From: Leptasterias polaris
Taxonomy: Eukaryota; Echinodermata; Asteroidea; Forcipulatida; Asteriidae
Direction: 5' to 3'
DNA length: 64,000 nucleotides
Assembly (NCBI GenBank): GCA_037783415.1
Contig: JAZGTN010000192.1
Coordinates: 1,488,001 to 1,552,000 of the forward strand
The notes beneath the pieces are model-generated. The model was not told the origin of the DNA, did no database searches, and was given only the letters and a program-made list of their open reading frames with translations. Every line of letters starts with the position of its first letter. The stretch's first letter is position 1. The translations under genes and the position numbers were made by a program. Below, in pieces: positions 32,079-43,833 of this stretch.

Positions 32079-32889
32079 CACAAACATTGGAAACGTATAG
32101 CTGTGGAAGCGTGGTGCACAGGAGGAACCTTCTTTTGACCTTTACTTGGGGGCTCATCAACCCAAAACCCAAAACAACAATTAAAAAAAATTACTAATTA
32201 AAGAACCCACAAAAAAAACAGGACTTAACTGAAAACTGGACAAACATTATGAGTCAAGACGCGATGATCACATTTAAAAAAAATCTGCTTCCTTTCTGTA
32301 CATTTGTTAGTGGGGCGAGTGGGGCGAGGAATCCGAAGGCAGCAATGTTGAGTTAAATCATGCGAGATCCTGAAATTTGATTTGAAAAATGTCAGTGTCG
32401 CCGGCGTAGGTATTGTGCCAATATTCCACTTCCCTTGCCTTCACCTGCTTATTATTGGACCAGCTGGTAAGAAGGAAAAGCATATAATCCCCCAGGGGGG
32501 AAAAAACGACATCAAATTATTCTGTAATGCCAACCCCCACCCCCCCCCCCTAACCCATTAAAAAAAAAAATACATGATAATAATTAGTGAACAAAGATAA
32601 CAATCACAATACCTGGGGGGTGGATCATTCTCACATGCAGGTCCTCTTCTTTGGAAAAAAATTCTTCCAAATATTTGTAACATAATCTTCTGTGAGTTGT
32701 TTTAAGGAAACTCTCAAAACATTGTTGTTCACTCAAGCTTATCACAAGTATTGTTTTGTGTTCTCTCAGGTAGTTGCTATACATGTGTATATTACATACT
32801 AATTTTCTGTCTGTAAATTTTTTCTGGCTTACTGCGCTATGAGCATCTTTTGTGATGGATACCAGCGCGTTATAATATTGATATTGTTA
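32079..32889. other. non-coding intronic stretch
   Basis: C- and A-rich runs near 32533-32570; nothing coding. Confidence 0.45.
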
Positions 32890-33415
32890 GGTGTTCGGGC
32901 AATCCGCCCGGAACACCTCTTGTTTTTGTACGTTTTATTTTTAATTCCTTCTTCTGCTTATCCCCCGCGATTGTCCGCAAAAAAAGCACACTTCCGAAGC
33001 TCACACAAGCTTCAAACTTCACATATAGTTAGATCGTTACTTGTAGAAGACACCGCTGGAGTGACGTCATGATGACGTCATCAGGTGTCGAAATACAGTA
33101 AATCAAAGTTTAATATTTCAAAAAATCATAACTCGAAAACTGCTGAATGGATTTGTACATTCTATACATCATCGGACAGGTCTTGGAAAACCCAACAAAC
33201 AATTCACAAAGAGTGACCCAATTTTACCTTGACTTCCAGTCCAAAACAGAAGTTGAAATTTCAATAATTTATATCTAAAGAAATTCTCGTACTTAAATCA
33301 AAATTTTTACACCAGGTTGTAGGATCTTGTGCCTTCTCAAACTTTTACACAGAGATGATACTAGTTTGACCTTACTTTCTGGTCGGGTGTTAAAGGTTTA
33401 ACGTAGGCCTATATA
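32890..33415 (+). repeat. hairpin-led repeat with paired CRE sites
   Basis: It begins with a strong stem-loop at 32890-32917 (ggtgttcgggc / gcccggaacacc, one bulge). At 33062-33080 two full CRE palindromes lie three bases apart (TGACGTCATGATGACGTCA). From general familiarity this ggtgttcgggc hairpin type is a dispersed repeat in marine invertebrate genomes. There is no second copy in the window, so its limits are a guess. Confidence 0.5.
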
Positions 33416-34757
33416 TTGACCCGCATTAAAAGCACGTGAAAAGATCTTCTACTGAGACACGTATAACCGTATCTAACCCAGTGGCACGGTAGCCGTCTGT
33501 TGCGTTCCAGTACACCACGCGGCTGGCTGCTCCACTTCCGGCCTGTTCATAAGGTCCTGCACAGGGTCCTGCATGTAACCTGTGTATACACGATACACTA
33601 GCACACATTCCGCGCCACGAAGACAGTGTACACATCCACATAACGTGAAACGGATTGTTGATGTCATATCCACTGGTGGCGCTATACCGTGTTAATGGTC
33701 GTTTGTTAACGTACTGCGCTTTTTATAATGCAACAGACTCAGAAATGTACGTCGTTCGACGGTAGTCCAATGAATTGCTCAGTGCATATATCCTTCGTGT
33801 TAGCCTTTTGTTGGCTTGGTGGTAAATATCAACTAAAACGAGTGTATTTTGCTGAACTCTTTTGGTGATTTTAATAAATTTTGATAACTGAGAAAATGTG
33901 ATTGGAAAAAGATCAACATAAATTTGACTCTAATCAACACCGGTTTTTACAAGATTTTACTTTTAAATCCTGTTGAATACTTCAAAGAAATACAATGTGA
34001 ACAACAAAACAAATTCAACATAAATTGCACATCGTGTAAACTGTAGGTTCTTATGCCCTTTATCATAATCATGACAAATGATGTTGCTTCAGTTATCGGC
34101 ACCACAAAAAGGTAGCAAGCAGGCGTAGTTTGATAACATTTATTTTTGAATTGTTAGTGATAGTCTTTTAAACTATCTTTTAAACTATCAGTTCAGTTAG
34201 TGACTATTTACAACAACAAAAATTATACATGTGTATCTAGTACACATTCTGGAGTTTCAATGCATATCCATCGAAAAATAAATAAACTTCATTGAATGGA
34301 AAACATAATACTTAATAATAGTTGTACTTGTGAGTCATTCAAAGGCTCGTTTCAAGATCTGTAGTCAAGATGAAGGGGAAGTGGGGAGAATGTTTCTTCT
34401 GTATGACTATGAAATGACAATGGACCCTTGACCCTTTCAAATAATCTAAATAATGTACTCATTTGCTAAATTATTTTTGTAAGTTCACCTTTGTTTTTCA
34501 CTTGGCACATATTTAAATACCTATGTCTCGATAAATAAATTCTAACTTCATAATGATGTCATCGGTTTTCAATTCTGGCTAAACAAAAGTTTATTATTTA
34601 GAAAATGTTATATTTCGATTAACCTTTATTTCCTGTGTATAACTAACGTTTAAACGTAGAAGATTTACACATTACTTTCTTTGAAATTTCAAAAGCTATC
34701 AACATTGTTTTCAGCGATTCAATGAAATAGCTAATTTTATAATTTTAAATTTTATTA
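33416..34757. other. non-coding intronic stretch
   Basis: No feature seen. Confidence 0.45.
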
Positions 34758-34800
34758 AGCAAGACACTTAACCATTATTGCCTCACCCCTCAGATGTCGC
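34758..34800 (-). mobile_element. short SINE type A fragment
   Basis: Only the linker taagcaagacacttaacc and attgcctcacccctcagatg is recognisable. Orientation is uncertain, because the linker reads forward here. Confidence 0.4.
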
Positions 34801-35843
34801 ATCATACCATGCCGCATAGGAGATGGCAATCAACATGGGATAGCGGTTTGGTTAGAAAGGGAAAGACAATACTACCAATATCCCGTCATTTGTCTGTCAA
34901 TTGGTAGATTAACCAAGTTATAAAAACTAATTAATTATGCAAACAAATCTAATTAATTTACTCAGGCAATAGATATGTAAACAACACACTTAGATAAAGA
35001 AAACGTTGAAAAATGCAAAACAGACCATTTTAACCTACTGAACAACTTGTCAGCAGGTGCTGACAACGTACCGGACTTAAGCTTGTCCAATTAAGGTGCC
35101 GTGTTCGAGGGTCAAAACAAAAATCATTAAACTTGCCAAACTCGCCTTCTGGTTCAATCTTCAATTTCAAGTCAAATTTTTTTACACAAACCCTAGTTTG
35201 CAAAGTATTAGAAAGACCAACCTTCTTCCGCCATCCTTCTCACTATCGGAATGGGATATAAAAACAAACTTTCATGGCACCATACGGTCATAAGCCCTAC
35301 CACTAACTTTCATTGAAAACCCGAACACCTAGTGTTTGTAATCCTACAAACACTACATTTCTAGTTATTATTATAACTATTATTTATTTAGAAAAAAACC
35401 CAATAAACAATGGTTCAGGTGTATGTAAATAGAACCATGCATTGATCCATGGTGGCCAACTCAGTCTTTGAAGTTTACAGCGACCCTGCAGAACATTTCT
35501 TAAGAGATCTGTTTTGCTCAAACTTGCAAATATCTGACAAAACCAATCTTTTAACCTTTTGTGCAAAGTTGTTTTTATCAACACAGAAATATATTAAGTG
35601 AACAGTCTCTCCTTATGCAAACATCTTTTCAGACTCTTGGATCAACTGACCAGTCATTCAAGCTTCTTGAATTAATGCACGATGAAGTAGATCAAACAGA
35701 ATCAATGCCTCTCTAATATTTACATCGTTTTTTGTTTCATTTATCAAAGAGTTTCCTTGCAAATCGTCTGCCATTCTGCTGCCATTTTATTAGTTCCATT
35801 TTTGTGCTCCTTTTTGGGAGAAAGTATTAGAGGGAGTATTGAC
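34801..35843. other. non-coding intronic stretch
   Basis: No feature seen. Confidence 0.45.
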
Positions 35844-35942
35844 TTAAATAAAGGGAGGGTAAAACTTTGGTTATTTTTCCAAAAATTAATGACCATAAAA
35901 ACTTACTTGGCAAAGAAGCACTGCAGCTGTTGAAAATGTATA
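35844..35942 (+). mobile_element. MITE family U, left-end fragment
   Basis: TTAAataaagggagggtaaaactttgg, then aattaatgaccataaaaact and aagcactgcagctgttg. Confidence 0.7.
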
Positions 35943-36506
35943 ACCACTAAATTTGAGCCCTGCAGTAAGTAAAAACATGTTTGTTACCATTGTAAGTTTT
36001 TACTCAATAATATGAATCTTGAATTTGTTTTCTAATGTTATGTATCTTTGCTGAAGAGTTGTGAGGATTATCAAACAGAGAGGATTCAAAGGAGGTTTCT
36101 CTTATAAGAACCAATGATACACCTTCCTTTCAAAGGTTCCAAAACAGTCTCCTGTCGATTACAAAAGCTGGCTTGTCGAATTGTTGAGACCAATTAAGAA
36201 CTCACTCCGCGTCAGTGAAGTTAATAACAAGAAGCCCCTCGATCCACTAAAAGCGAAAGTAGTAGTCCCGGTGATTTCCTACCTTCCTCCCAGGTAGTAG
36301 TTAATGAGCAGGACAGTTCTTTTCAGAACTGAGAAGTCTCCCAAATTACAAATAATCTACTCTGCGTCAGTAGAATAAATAGCAAGACCCGTTCTCAAAA
36401 GAACATAATCTGCCCAGCAAGTAGATACACATTGGGTTACCGCAAACCAAATATACATATGTTCCAGAACAAATTGGTGCATTTCATCTCAACCCTGGTG
36501 ATAAAA

Positions 36507-36870
36507 GTAGCAGTTAATTTCTTCAGATATAAAGAAATCCAGAGAGCTGCTTAAGCAGCAAACATTGCTTAGACATTTTCTGCTAAGGAAAAAGAGGCAG
36601 GTTAACAGTCATAAATGGCACATGTGGAATGCTTGTTTGGCTGGTTGTGGTAACCTTATTCTGGTTAGCATGTTGTTGTTATGCTTAGCTACTTTTTGTG
36701 CTTAAGCAGCTCTATGAATTTGGGCCCTGCCTCTTTTATCTACTGCAGTGAGGATACTGTTCTCTAAAGCTCCTTGAAATCCAGAGGAATTTTAAAAAGT
36801 GGAAACGCCACATTTCATGAACTTCCTTTGGATCCTAGTTTCAGACCGTTTTGTCAGCCATTTCTCATCC
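36507..36870 (+). repeat. dispersed repeat W, copy split by a MITE
   Basis: Its two halves, 36507-36540 (ttcttcagatataaagaaa) and 36729-36870 (gaggatactgttc, ggaaacgccacatttc and agaccgttttgtcagcc), match 39605-39940 and 58263-58515. Confidence 0.65.
36541..36728. mobile_element. MITE family Q, nested copy
   Basis: Inverted ends: gagctgcttaagcagcaaac at the left, gtgcttaagcagctctatga then gggccctg at the right. It sits inside repeat W, so it is the later insertion. Confidence 0.8.
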
Positions 36871-37614
36871 CTGATGTTTATAGGATCCTCGGGATTGGGC
36901 TAGGAATATATTTAAAAAACGATTGGGACGGGTTTACAGACTATTCAAACCAAATGGCGGTGTTGGTTTTGGAAAAACAAAATAGTTTTCTCAGCAAACC
37001 ACTTTCTCCGGGCGAAAAGGAGATTGACAGTTGATATAACCTGACAGAGAATTTCATAAGTGCATGACCCATCTCTCTATTTGTAGAAAGTACGCTATAA
37101 CAACCTTGCGCGGAGCGACCCCCCCTTTTCTCTGAAAACATCTTTCTTCAAGCAAATATCATTGCATTGACGCTTTAAAGGAAAAACACCGAAAAGCAAA
37201 TATTGGCGCACTTTACAGGGCTTCCACATCCAATGTTATCTTCCAGAGGCTAACCCTCTGCACTGAGGCCACCCCAAGGGACTGACAAGGTATGGCCACT
37301 ATATAAACAGGGTCTTACAATACTGTGGTTCACAACCCTAAATGGGCTTTTTACAGGTGTTTTTGCTACCCATAGGGGGTTATCATGTGACAAAATTAGT
37401 TAGTTTCTGACAACTTTTCTCTCAATCGTTGTTATCAGGGAGCTCCAGAAAACAAGTTCAACTGCAAACAAAAGAGTTGTTTAATGGTTGAACCCAATCA
37501 ACCAGGACCCAATTTCATATTTAAAAAAAATCAAATCTGAAAACTAAGCAGGAAACCAGAAAACACTGGAGGATGGCCTCAGTCTCTCAAACACCCAGAC
37601 CCCTTTTGTTAAAT
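36871..37614. other. non-coding intronic stretch
   Basis: No feature seen. Confidence 0.45.
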
Positions 37615-37895
37615 TTAATAGTAATAATAAATTCTTATATATAGCACTTTATCACTCCCTATGGGGTCTTAAAGGGCTCAGTATTTTTCCTACAAGGTAT
37701 GTGGAGCTACTTGTTCAAGTATTAGACCTATTCCTTTACATATAGCACTGTGTAATGATTTACAAGGTGCTGTATGCAGCCAATCAAACCAGGAACACCG
37801 GTGCGAGCCCCTTCTCTTTACGATAGGTGCACTGGGTTCTTCTACATGCATTACCCAACATACAGAATTTATGGCTTTATGTCCCATCCAAACTG
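37615..37895 (-). mobile_element. SINE type A, head missing
   Basis: The minus-strand body has gatgggacataaagcc, cccagtgcacctatcg, gagaaggggctcgc, gattggctgcat and acaccttgtaaatca, ending in an (ATT)n-like tail at 37619-37630. Confidence 0.8.
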
Positions 37896-37950
37896 TGGTT
37901 TAAACGGATAGACACTATTTCAAACACACGCACACTCCCATTCAATCTCT

Positions 37951-37998
37951 GGCTGTGCTCAATGGTCATGGGATGGCTGTGCTCAATGGTCATGGGAT
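37951..37998 (+). repeat. 24-bp tandem duplication
   Basis: Two identical units of ggctgtgctcaatggtcatg followed by ggat. Confidence 0.95.
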
Positions 37999-38149
37999 GA
38001 TGTGGCTGGCTGCTGAAAGCGCCCTCGCATGCCAGCTTCTCAAAGACGTTGTAGCCGCGTCCTTCGCAATTCAGCTTCTTAGCTGCAAGTAAGGATGATT
38101 AGCTTCCCACGTCATTATTATTGTTATTATTTATTATATTGTTTGTCAA

Positions 38150-38462
38150 ATCGGTAAAGCAAGGACTTGTCCAGGTCCTCCCATTGATCGGACTGACTGG
38201 GGAAACTGACTGGGTAAATTTTTATTCAGTATTGGATAAAAATTGACTAGAGCGGGATTTGAACCTGCGACCTCGGGATTAACGTGCTGGCACTCTACCA
38301 ATTGAGCTATCTATCGCTCATGTTGTCAGCCTCCCTATTTTTTTGTCAATATCTTTGTATTCAGGTGCCATTTGGAAGCCATTCAACCTGTAACTGCCGT
38401 GTTGCCAGGGATCACAACCAAGTTTACAATACAACCTGGGAAGCGGCAGCAGGACAGAGATC
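38150..38462 (-). mobile_element. SINE-like family D with a tRNA-like core
   Basis: Minus strand 38251-38320 reads tagctcaattggtagagtgc (A box) and gcaggttcaaatcccgctc (B box). The acceptor stem does not close, so it is not a functional tRNA gene. The flanking block shared with 56490-56672 (gatccctgg-type, ggcagttacaggttgaatgg) and the gggaaactgactgggtaa block at 38198-38220 (also at 59787) mark it as a dispersed repeat. Confidence 0.65.
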
Positions 38463-38586
38463 ACCTGTTTTGTTTTAGTGATGTCCACATTGTGCACAGA
38501 AGCAAACCGAGTATGTTCTCGGTCTGTCACACAACTCGGGTCCCTATGGCTAAAGTCCTTCGTGTCCAACATGCTCACCCAGAGCT

Positions 38587-38748
38587 GCCAACTCTCCCCT
38601 GATTCTGCAGACAGTTCCCTGAAAAATGTGAAAATCTCCCTGAATATGGAATCTTGTTCCCTATTATGTTGAATGTAATTCAAAATATCTTCCTGATTGT
38701 TGGACAAAATCTCCCTGATTGCAAGATGCAAATGTTGGCAGCTCTGCT
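38587..38748. repeat. dispersed repeat S, copy 2
   Basis: Partner of 13258-13450. Confidence 0.75.
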
Positions 38749-39604
38749 CACCTAGTACTAAAAAAAGAACTACACAAGAAGTCTTACCACAAGACCACAT
38801 AAAGGAACTTGTGATCAGTGACAAATAACCACATCACATTTTACAGTAAAATCATTGTAAAATTATGTATCTTTTTCCCTTCCCCCCCCCCCCCCTTCAC
38901 TATAAAATAATATTTACATGAAATGGCAGCATTCCCGACATTTCACAGAACAACTGTACCAGAAATTGCCCGCAAGAATAACCAAACTGATATTATTAAA
39001 ATTGTCAATTGTTTATCTAACAATCTCTGAAACTCTACAGTTATTTGATGCCTGAAGCAGACGCTTGGTGGCAGCACTGCATGCCGCCAAACCTATGATG
39101 GTACCACACTCGAGGGCGTGTAATAAGCGTATTCCCAAATTGAAGATACATGTACACACTGGTCAAAGTAGCATACCTGAAATTTTGCGAATACGTTCAA
39201 GGCCTGTACAAGTATTATGCCACTGCAGTAGTATCAGCTTATCAAGCAGCTTCTTTAAATGTGGTGAATGTCTGTATACAAACATGTTTTTATCTTTTTG
39301 TGTACAGAATAATCATTTTTCTAAATCATTTATTGTCAATAAAATGGAAATTGGTATTGTCGAGCATGCTCTTATAAGATTATAAAATATTTAAATGACC
39401 AATTACAGACTGTAACACACAACAAATTAGAAATAATATCGTCATCAGTGTTGTCACTATTTACCATAACAGTAAAGAAATAATATTCGAAGACCAGCCC
39501 AATGTTACAGAGACGCTTTTCAAAACTTAAATTAAAGAAAATTCCCTTTTTGTTTTGCTCCGCTATGAGCCTTGACCGTTTAATCAGTGCCTCGTATATT
39601 CAGG
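38749..39604. other. non-coding intronic stretch
   Basis: A 14-base C run at 38882-38895; no gene seen. Confidence 0.45.
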
Positions 39605-39940
39605 AACGAGTCTTCAGACTTTTATCTGAATTCAGACGTGTTTTTTTTCTCAGTCTGCTTGGTAACAAAAATAGCTGTTATTTTCTTCAGATATGAAATA
39701 AAGAAACCCTGATCTCTAATATAGTTCTAAGAATACTGTTCCCAGAAGGTCATTGAAAATCTACAACGCCAATTTCGACAACGCCAATTTCCATTTTATG
39801 GACATTGAATGAGAATAAGACTAAGAGGGTATGACATTCAACTTACAACAAGGTTACCAAAAGGTGGAAATGTCATCATTTCAACATAACTCCTATTTCA
39901 ATTTCTGACTTTTTTTGTCAGCATTGACTCTTTCTCTGTG
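39605..39940 (+). repeat. dispersed repeat W, copy 2
   Basis: Blocks tcttcagacttttatctgaa, gaatactgttccc, ggttaccaaaaggtggaaat and gtcagcattgac are shared with 58263-58515 and 36507-36870. Confidence 0.65.
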
Positions 39941-39949
39941 AAATTTTAA

Positions 39950-39985
<36 letters not shown>

Positions 39986-40135
39986 AGATTAATAAACTGA
40001 CTGATTGATCAATCGAACGACTGGTTGATTAATTGATGGATTGATTGATTGATTGATCGATTGATTGATCGATCGATAGATTGATTAATTGATTGAATGA
40101 TTGATCGATTTTATTGACTGATTAATTGATTGGTT
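39950..40135 (+). repeat. degenerate (GATT)n microsatellite
   Basis: Pure gattgattgattgattgatt near 39955-39985, then interrupted and mutated copies to about 40135. Confidence 0.95.
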
Positions 40136-40302
40136 GTGTAGATCCTCAAGTTTATCCTCTTATTTCTGCATATTGTTTGTCACATACCTCTGTCTGCATT
40201 TTGACAGATATCCCTGCCCCCTTATCTGTACAACAATCCTGAGGAATAATCCCCAAGAACAGAAAACTGAAAACCATAAATAATTGTTTCTCAAGGGGGG
40301 CC

Positions 40303-40326
40303 GGGGGGGGGGGGGGGGGGGGGGGG
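40303..40326 (+). repeat. 24-base poly-G run
   Basis: Uninterrupted G run preceded by ggggggcc. Confidence 0.9.
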
Positions 40327-40535
40327 TACGTGCTTCAGTGCATTCCAGTTTCCCCGACTCCAAAGATCCTGTTCTCACTCATACTATGACCAAATTCAAA
40401 CACTGTTGGTAGGCAGTTCAGATATGCGGCCCTTGAATACCAAACATTGCATTAAAGGGATGATACATTTGTTATGGAATGAATATCCATTATAATCCTG
40501 AAGTAATATTGGATCCTTTCCGTTTAAAGTACAGT

Positions 40536-40830
40536 GTGTCGTGGCCGAGCGATCTAGTTCACCGGACCCAAGCTCTGGTGTTGTCAGCAGTAGAGTGTGG
40601 GTTCAAATCCCAATCCTGACACTTGTGCCCTTGAGCAAGGCACTTAACCATAATTGCTTCGAAAAAAGTTAAGCCAGGCTCCAAGTGGATGATACCCATG
40701 CCTACATCCTTACTGACTGTGAAGGGGGTAACCCTGTTTCAGCCCCCAGGAGTACATGTACATGTAGGTGGCAATGTAGTGTAGCCCTCACCTTGAAGTG
40801 GCCATTCAGCCTTGTGATGTTAGGGTGATT
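40536..40830 (+). mobile_element. SINE type C
   Basis: Full head gtgtcgtggccgagcgatct and gggttcaaatcccaatcctg, then tgcccttgagcaaggcactta and the type C body; ends ccttgtgatgttaggg. Confidence 0.88.
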
Positions 40831-40930
40831 CATGGGCGAGGGAGGGGGCGGTGGCTTCTCGCTCAAATCCTTTGCCCCCGTCCACTTGATCCCCTCCCAT
40901 ATACGATCGGAAAAATACATTAAATAGCCT

Positions 40931-40948
40931 CCCCCCCCCCCCCCCCCC
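40931..40948 (+). repeat. 18-base poly-C run
   Basis: Uninterrupted C run. Confidence 0.9.
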
Positions 40949-43777
40949 ATGAATTATGTCTTTGCTCCCCCTTGGCCCGCTACCCTCACCTCCAACCAAA
41001 TAAAAATGCCAGGTTACTTATTTTTATGGACTTTACAATGCTAATCAATATCAACGATTCTTAAATATGTAAAAGTGCAAGAACCTGTAAACCAGTTACG
41101 ACAATCCGTATCGCTCAGGTATTTTTTTTAATTAAAAGGAGAGGAAAGTCATTTTACACGATAATCTTTTTCTCATTAACTCATTTTCTGAAACCTCAAT
41201 TATGTGTTGTGTTTACAAAGTGACGTTAATAAATCCGCCGCTGTAATTCGCTGCATATAAACTGTCCTTCATCAAACACAAATATCATTGCAGCCCCCAG
41301 CACTGGCAGAGTTTCCTGATGAGGCTTTATTGCAAGTAACGCCCGAAAAGCCTCGTAGTTATGAAATTGTTATCGCCAGAGAGAACGAAGGGGCCCCGGC
41401 CATGTTTGGCGGTGATCACGGTCGCATATAAAGCACCGGGTGACCCGTTTCCAGCTTGGTTTGCTAGCCACCGCCGTCTGTTCAGGGTGAGAAATTGTTG
41501 GCGTTGGCGCAGCGGTGCAGACATTCAAGACAACACAACCGGGACGTAGCACACATGTTCCCCCGACCCGCCTCGCCTCCATAATCCAATCACGGTGGCC
41601 ATAATCTAATTTCAACGCTTCTCAGATCTTTAATTTGTGTAGCGGATAGAAAGGGGAGGATTGAAATGATTTTGTTAAAAGTGGTTCAAGTTGCAGCTTA
41701 GAGAAGTTCAAACCCTGGGACCTGGCTCTTCTGAAGCAGCTCCTCTGGATTTTTTTCTTCTTCTTCTGCTCCCTTTGCTCTCCTACCCCTGCCAGCTCAG
41801 CGTATGGCTCATTCGTCAGTGTCGTCATCATCTAGACAGAAGGGAGGAAAAGTGCATCAGATGATATCGGAGAGTGGGAGGACCGACATCACTTATCGGA
41901 AATCTGCATGGAAATCTCTCTCGACGGGCTTGTAAAATCGGCTTTTGTGACAGACAAACAATACCAACCATATATATAAATATAGATATAACGGAGAATA
42001 TCGGCCCTGGCTTTGGGACCAAAGCATAGTTCAACTGGGCTGTTATGTAGTCACGATTCATGAATAGGTATGCAGACAGCTTGTGGAGTTGACCATCCAT
42101 CTGCAGTTGCTCACCTGAATCATTCAGGACCATGTGGGGGTGGACTCTTTAAGTTTTCTGCATTTCCATCTTCCAGCGTCGTATGAAAGGAAATTCCTCA
42201 ACGTGACTTCGGGATTTCCTGAAGGATTTTGGGAGTTTTAATTTTGCGGAGTGGACGTGGATATTTTTTTTTTACATTTTAGGTGGTGGGTGATGAACAA
42301 CAGTTACTCCTGCGGCAGTGCTGACATGATTGTATGTACCATCGTGGGAAGACTCCCATTGTCCGTTGAATCGCCTAGCTTTAATTAAAAAATATTAATA
42401 TTGGATCTCGGCAAATTAGCTCAACTCGGGCCACCTAATAGGAAATACATTGCCAAGACCTTCATTCACTTGTGTAATATATTCATGGGATATTTTTTTC
42501 CTCTCTTCTTTCTGAATGGCAGTACACTTATTTTTACCTTGACTTTAATATAAATGCAAATGTTGTTTTCCTCAAGCTATGTTTTAGTTGTATGGGAGAG
42601 GGATATTTATAAATTGTTAATTGCCTTTTGAGAAAAAAAAAGGGGGGAATGAATTCTTTCAGGCAAGTCTGGGATATTTTCGAAATAATAAATATATTTT
42701 ACTGCTATTAGTTTTTTGCTGTTGACTTAAAGGTCAGTTGACTATAATTTCAAATCCTGACTATGTTGGATAAATTGCTTTGACGTATTTGTTCGGTTTG
42801 AGTTTAGTTTAAATTTAGTTTAAGGGTACTGGTGGGTACAGTGTTACCAATCAGATGGTTTAAGAAATTAGTCTTTTAACTCCATTTAGTTCTGGTTTAA
42901 TTCTAGTTATTAAATCATGGATGTATTAAACTATATTATGTTTTCTGCTAAGCGTAAATATGCAGGGAACGATTTGCAAACAATTATGACATAGCACTGT
43001 AGCTGTTTCTGGCAAGCTCAATTGTTTGGTTTTCCTGCTGGGAAGGATCTTAACTGTACATTACCTGAGGGAGTTGCAAGCCTGACAGTGACAGACTTGG
43101 TAGTTTGGTTAGAGTGTGGCCTAAATCCTCCCATATCCTCCTCTCCGTTGTCACTCCACACCAAATTGTTTGGACTTGGATAAGATTGGAATGCCTGACC
43201 CTGTAATAAGTGCTTGTTGTTTGGGCCTAGTGGCCCCATACAGTCCTTCTGAATCCTTCACTTTGGCTATCTGATATTCGGGATTGTAGTGTTTTGAAAG
43301 ACAGATAAAATTCAAACCTAATTGCATCCGAAAAGATCCTTCTTGTACGGCCAATCCCCAACGTAATTTTTCATAAACTGTTTCAGCAGATTTTGTTTTA
43401 CCATTCCCTTTAATTTCATATCCGCTTCGTGCTGTTTCCAGTTGTGATTGAAGCATATTAATAGCAATGACAACAGGAGATATTTGTAACAGAGCGTGGT
43501 TATCCAGCAGACGGGAGGATGCTCAGTGTGCTGAAACAAACAAGCAAAACAATAAGCACAACCATATACCGTCATCTATATTTACGTTTTCCACCTTCAA
43601 AACCTTCCAGTCTTATTAAAACCGTGCTTAATCAGTTGTTTCCAAACCATTCTCTGGAGCAAAATCTATCCTTCACTGAAATGTATACAGCCTTTCAATT
43701 TAATTTAAAGCAGTTTTGTTGAACAAATATTTATAATTAATTGAGTTATTGCATTTTCCCCTTCTCTGCCTCCGCAG
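40949..43777 (+). other. intron end before exon 3; possible regulatory or alternative exon region
   Basis: 41300-42350 has more CG dinucleotides than its surroundings and few recognisable repeats. A possible short exon lies at 42283-42331: acceptor after a T-rich tract ending acattttag, an ATG opening MNNSYSCGSADMI, and donor att|gtatgt. Its phase does not fit exon 3. No other feature. Confidence 0.3.
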
Positions 43778-43833
43778 TTGTCTGTTTCCCTGTTCTGGAC
43801 TCTGGAAACGACAGAGTAGTCAGTGTCATTGTG
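43778..43833 (+). CDS. PDE2A: internal exon, PDE2A-like GAF-A domain (part 3)
   Basis: A 56-base exon between the long pyrimidine acceptor ttccccttctctgcctccgcag and donor gtg|gtaagt. Two leading bases complete a valine with the trailing G of the exon at 23906; then 18 codons read VCFPVLDSGNDRVVSVIV and end in phase 0. The pattern (hydrophobic-C-x-P-hydrophobic, short polar turn, V-V-x-V-I-V) is the characteristic late strand pair of GAF domains in phosphodiesterases, and it matches the end of the PDE2A first GAF domain as I recall it. Microexon length and 20-kb flanking introns are unusual but consistent with an echinoderm gene. Later exons are not found in the window. Confidence 0.6.

Noticed and set aside
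38251..38320. Possible tRNA gene
   Set aside because: A and B boxes are present, but the acceptor stem does not close and the unit sits inside a dispersed repeat also found at 56490-56672.
38318..38824. 168-codon minus-strand frame
   Set aside because: It runs across SINE family D and repeat S; the open reading is repeat-derived.
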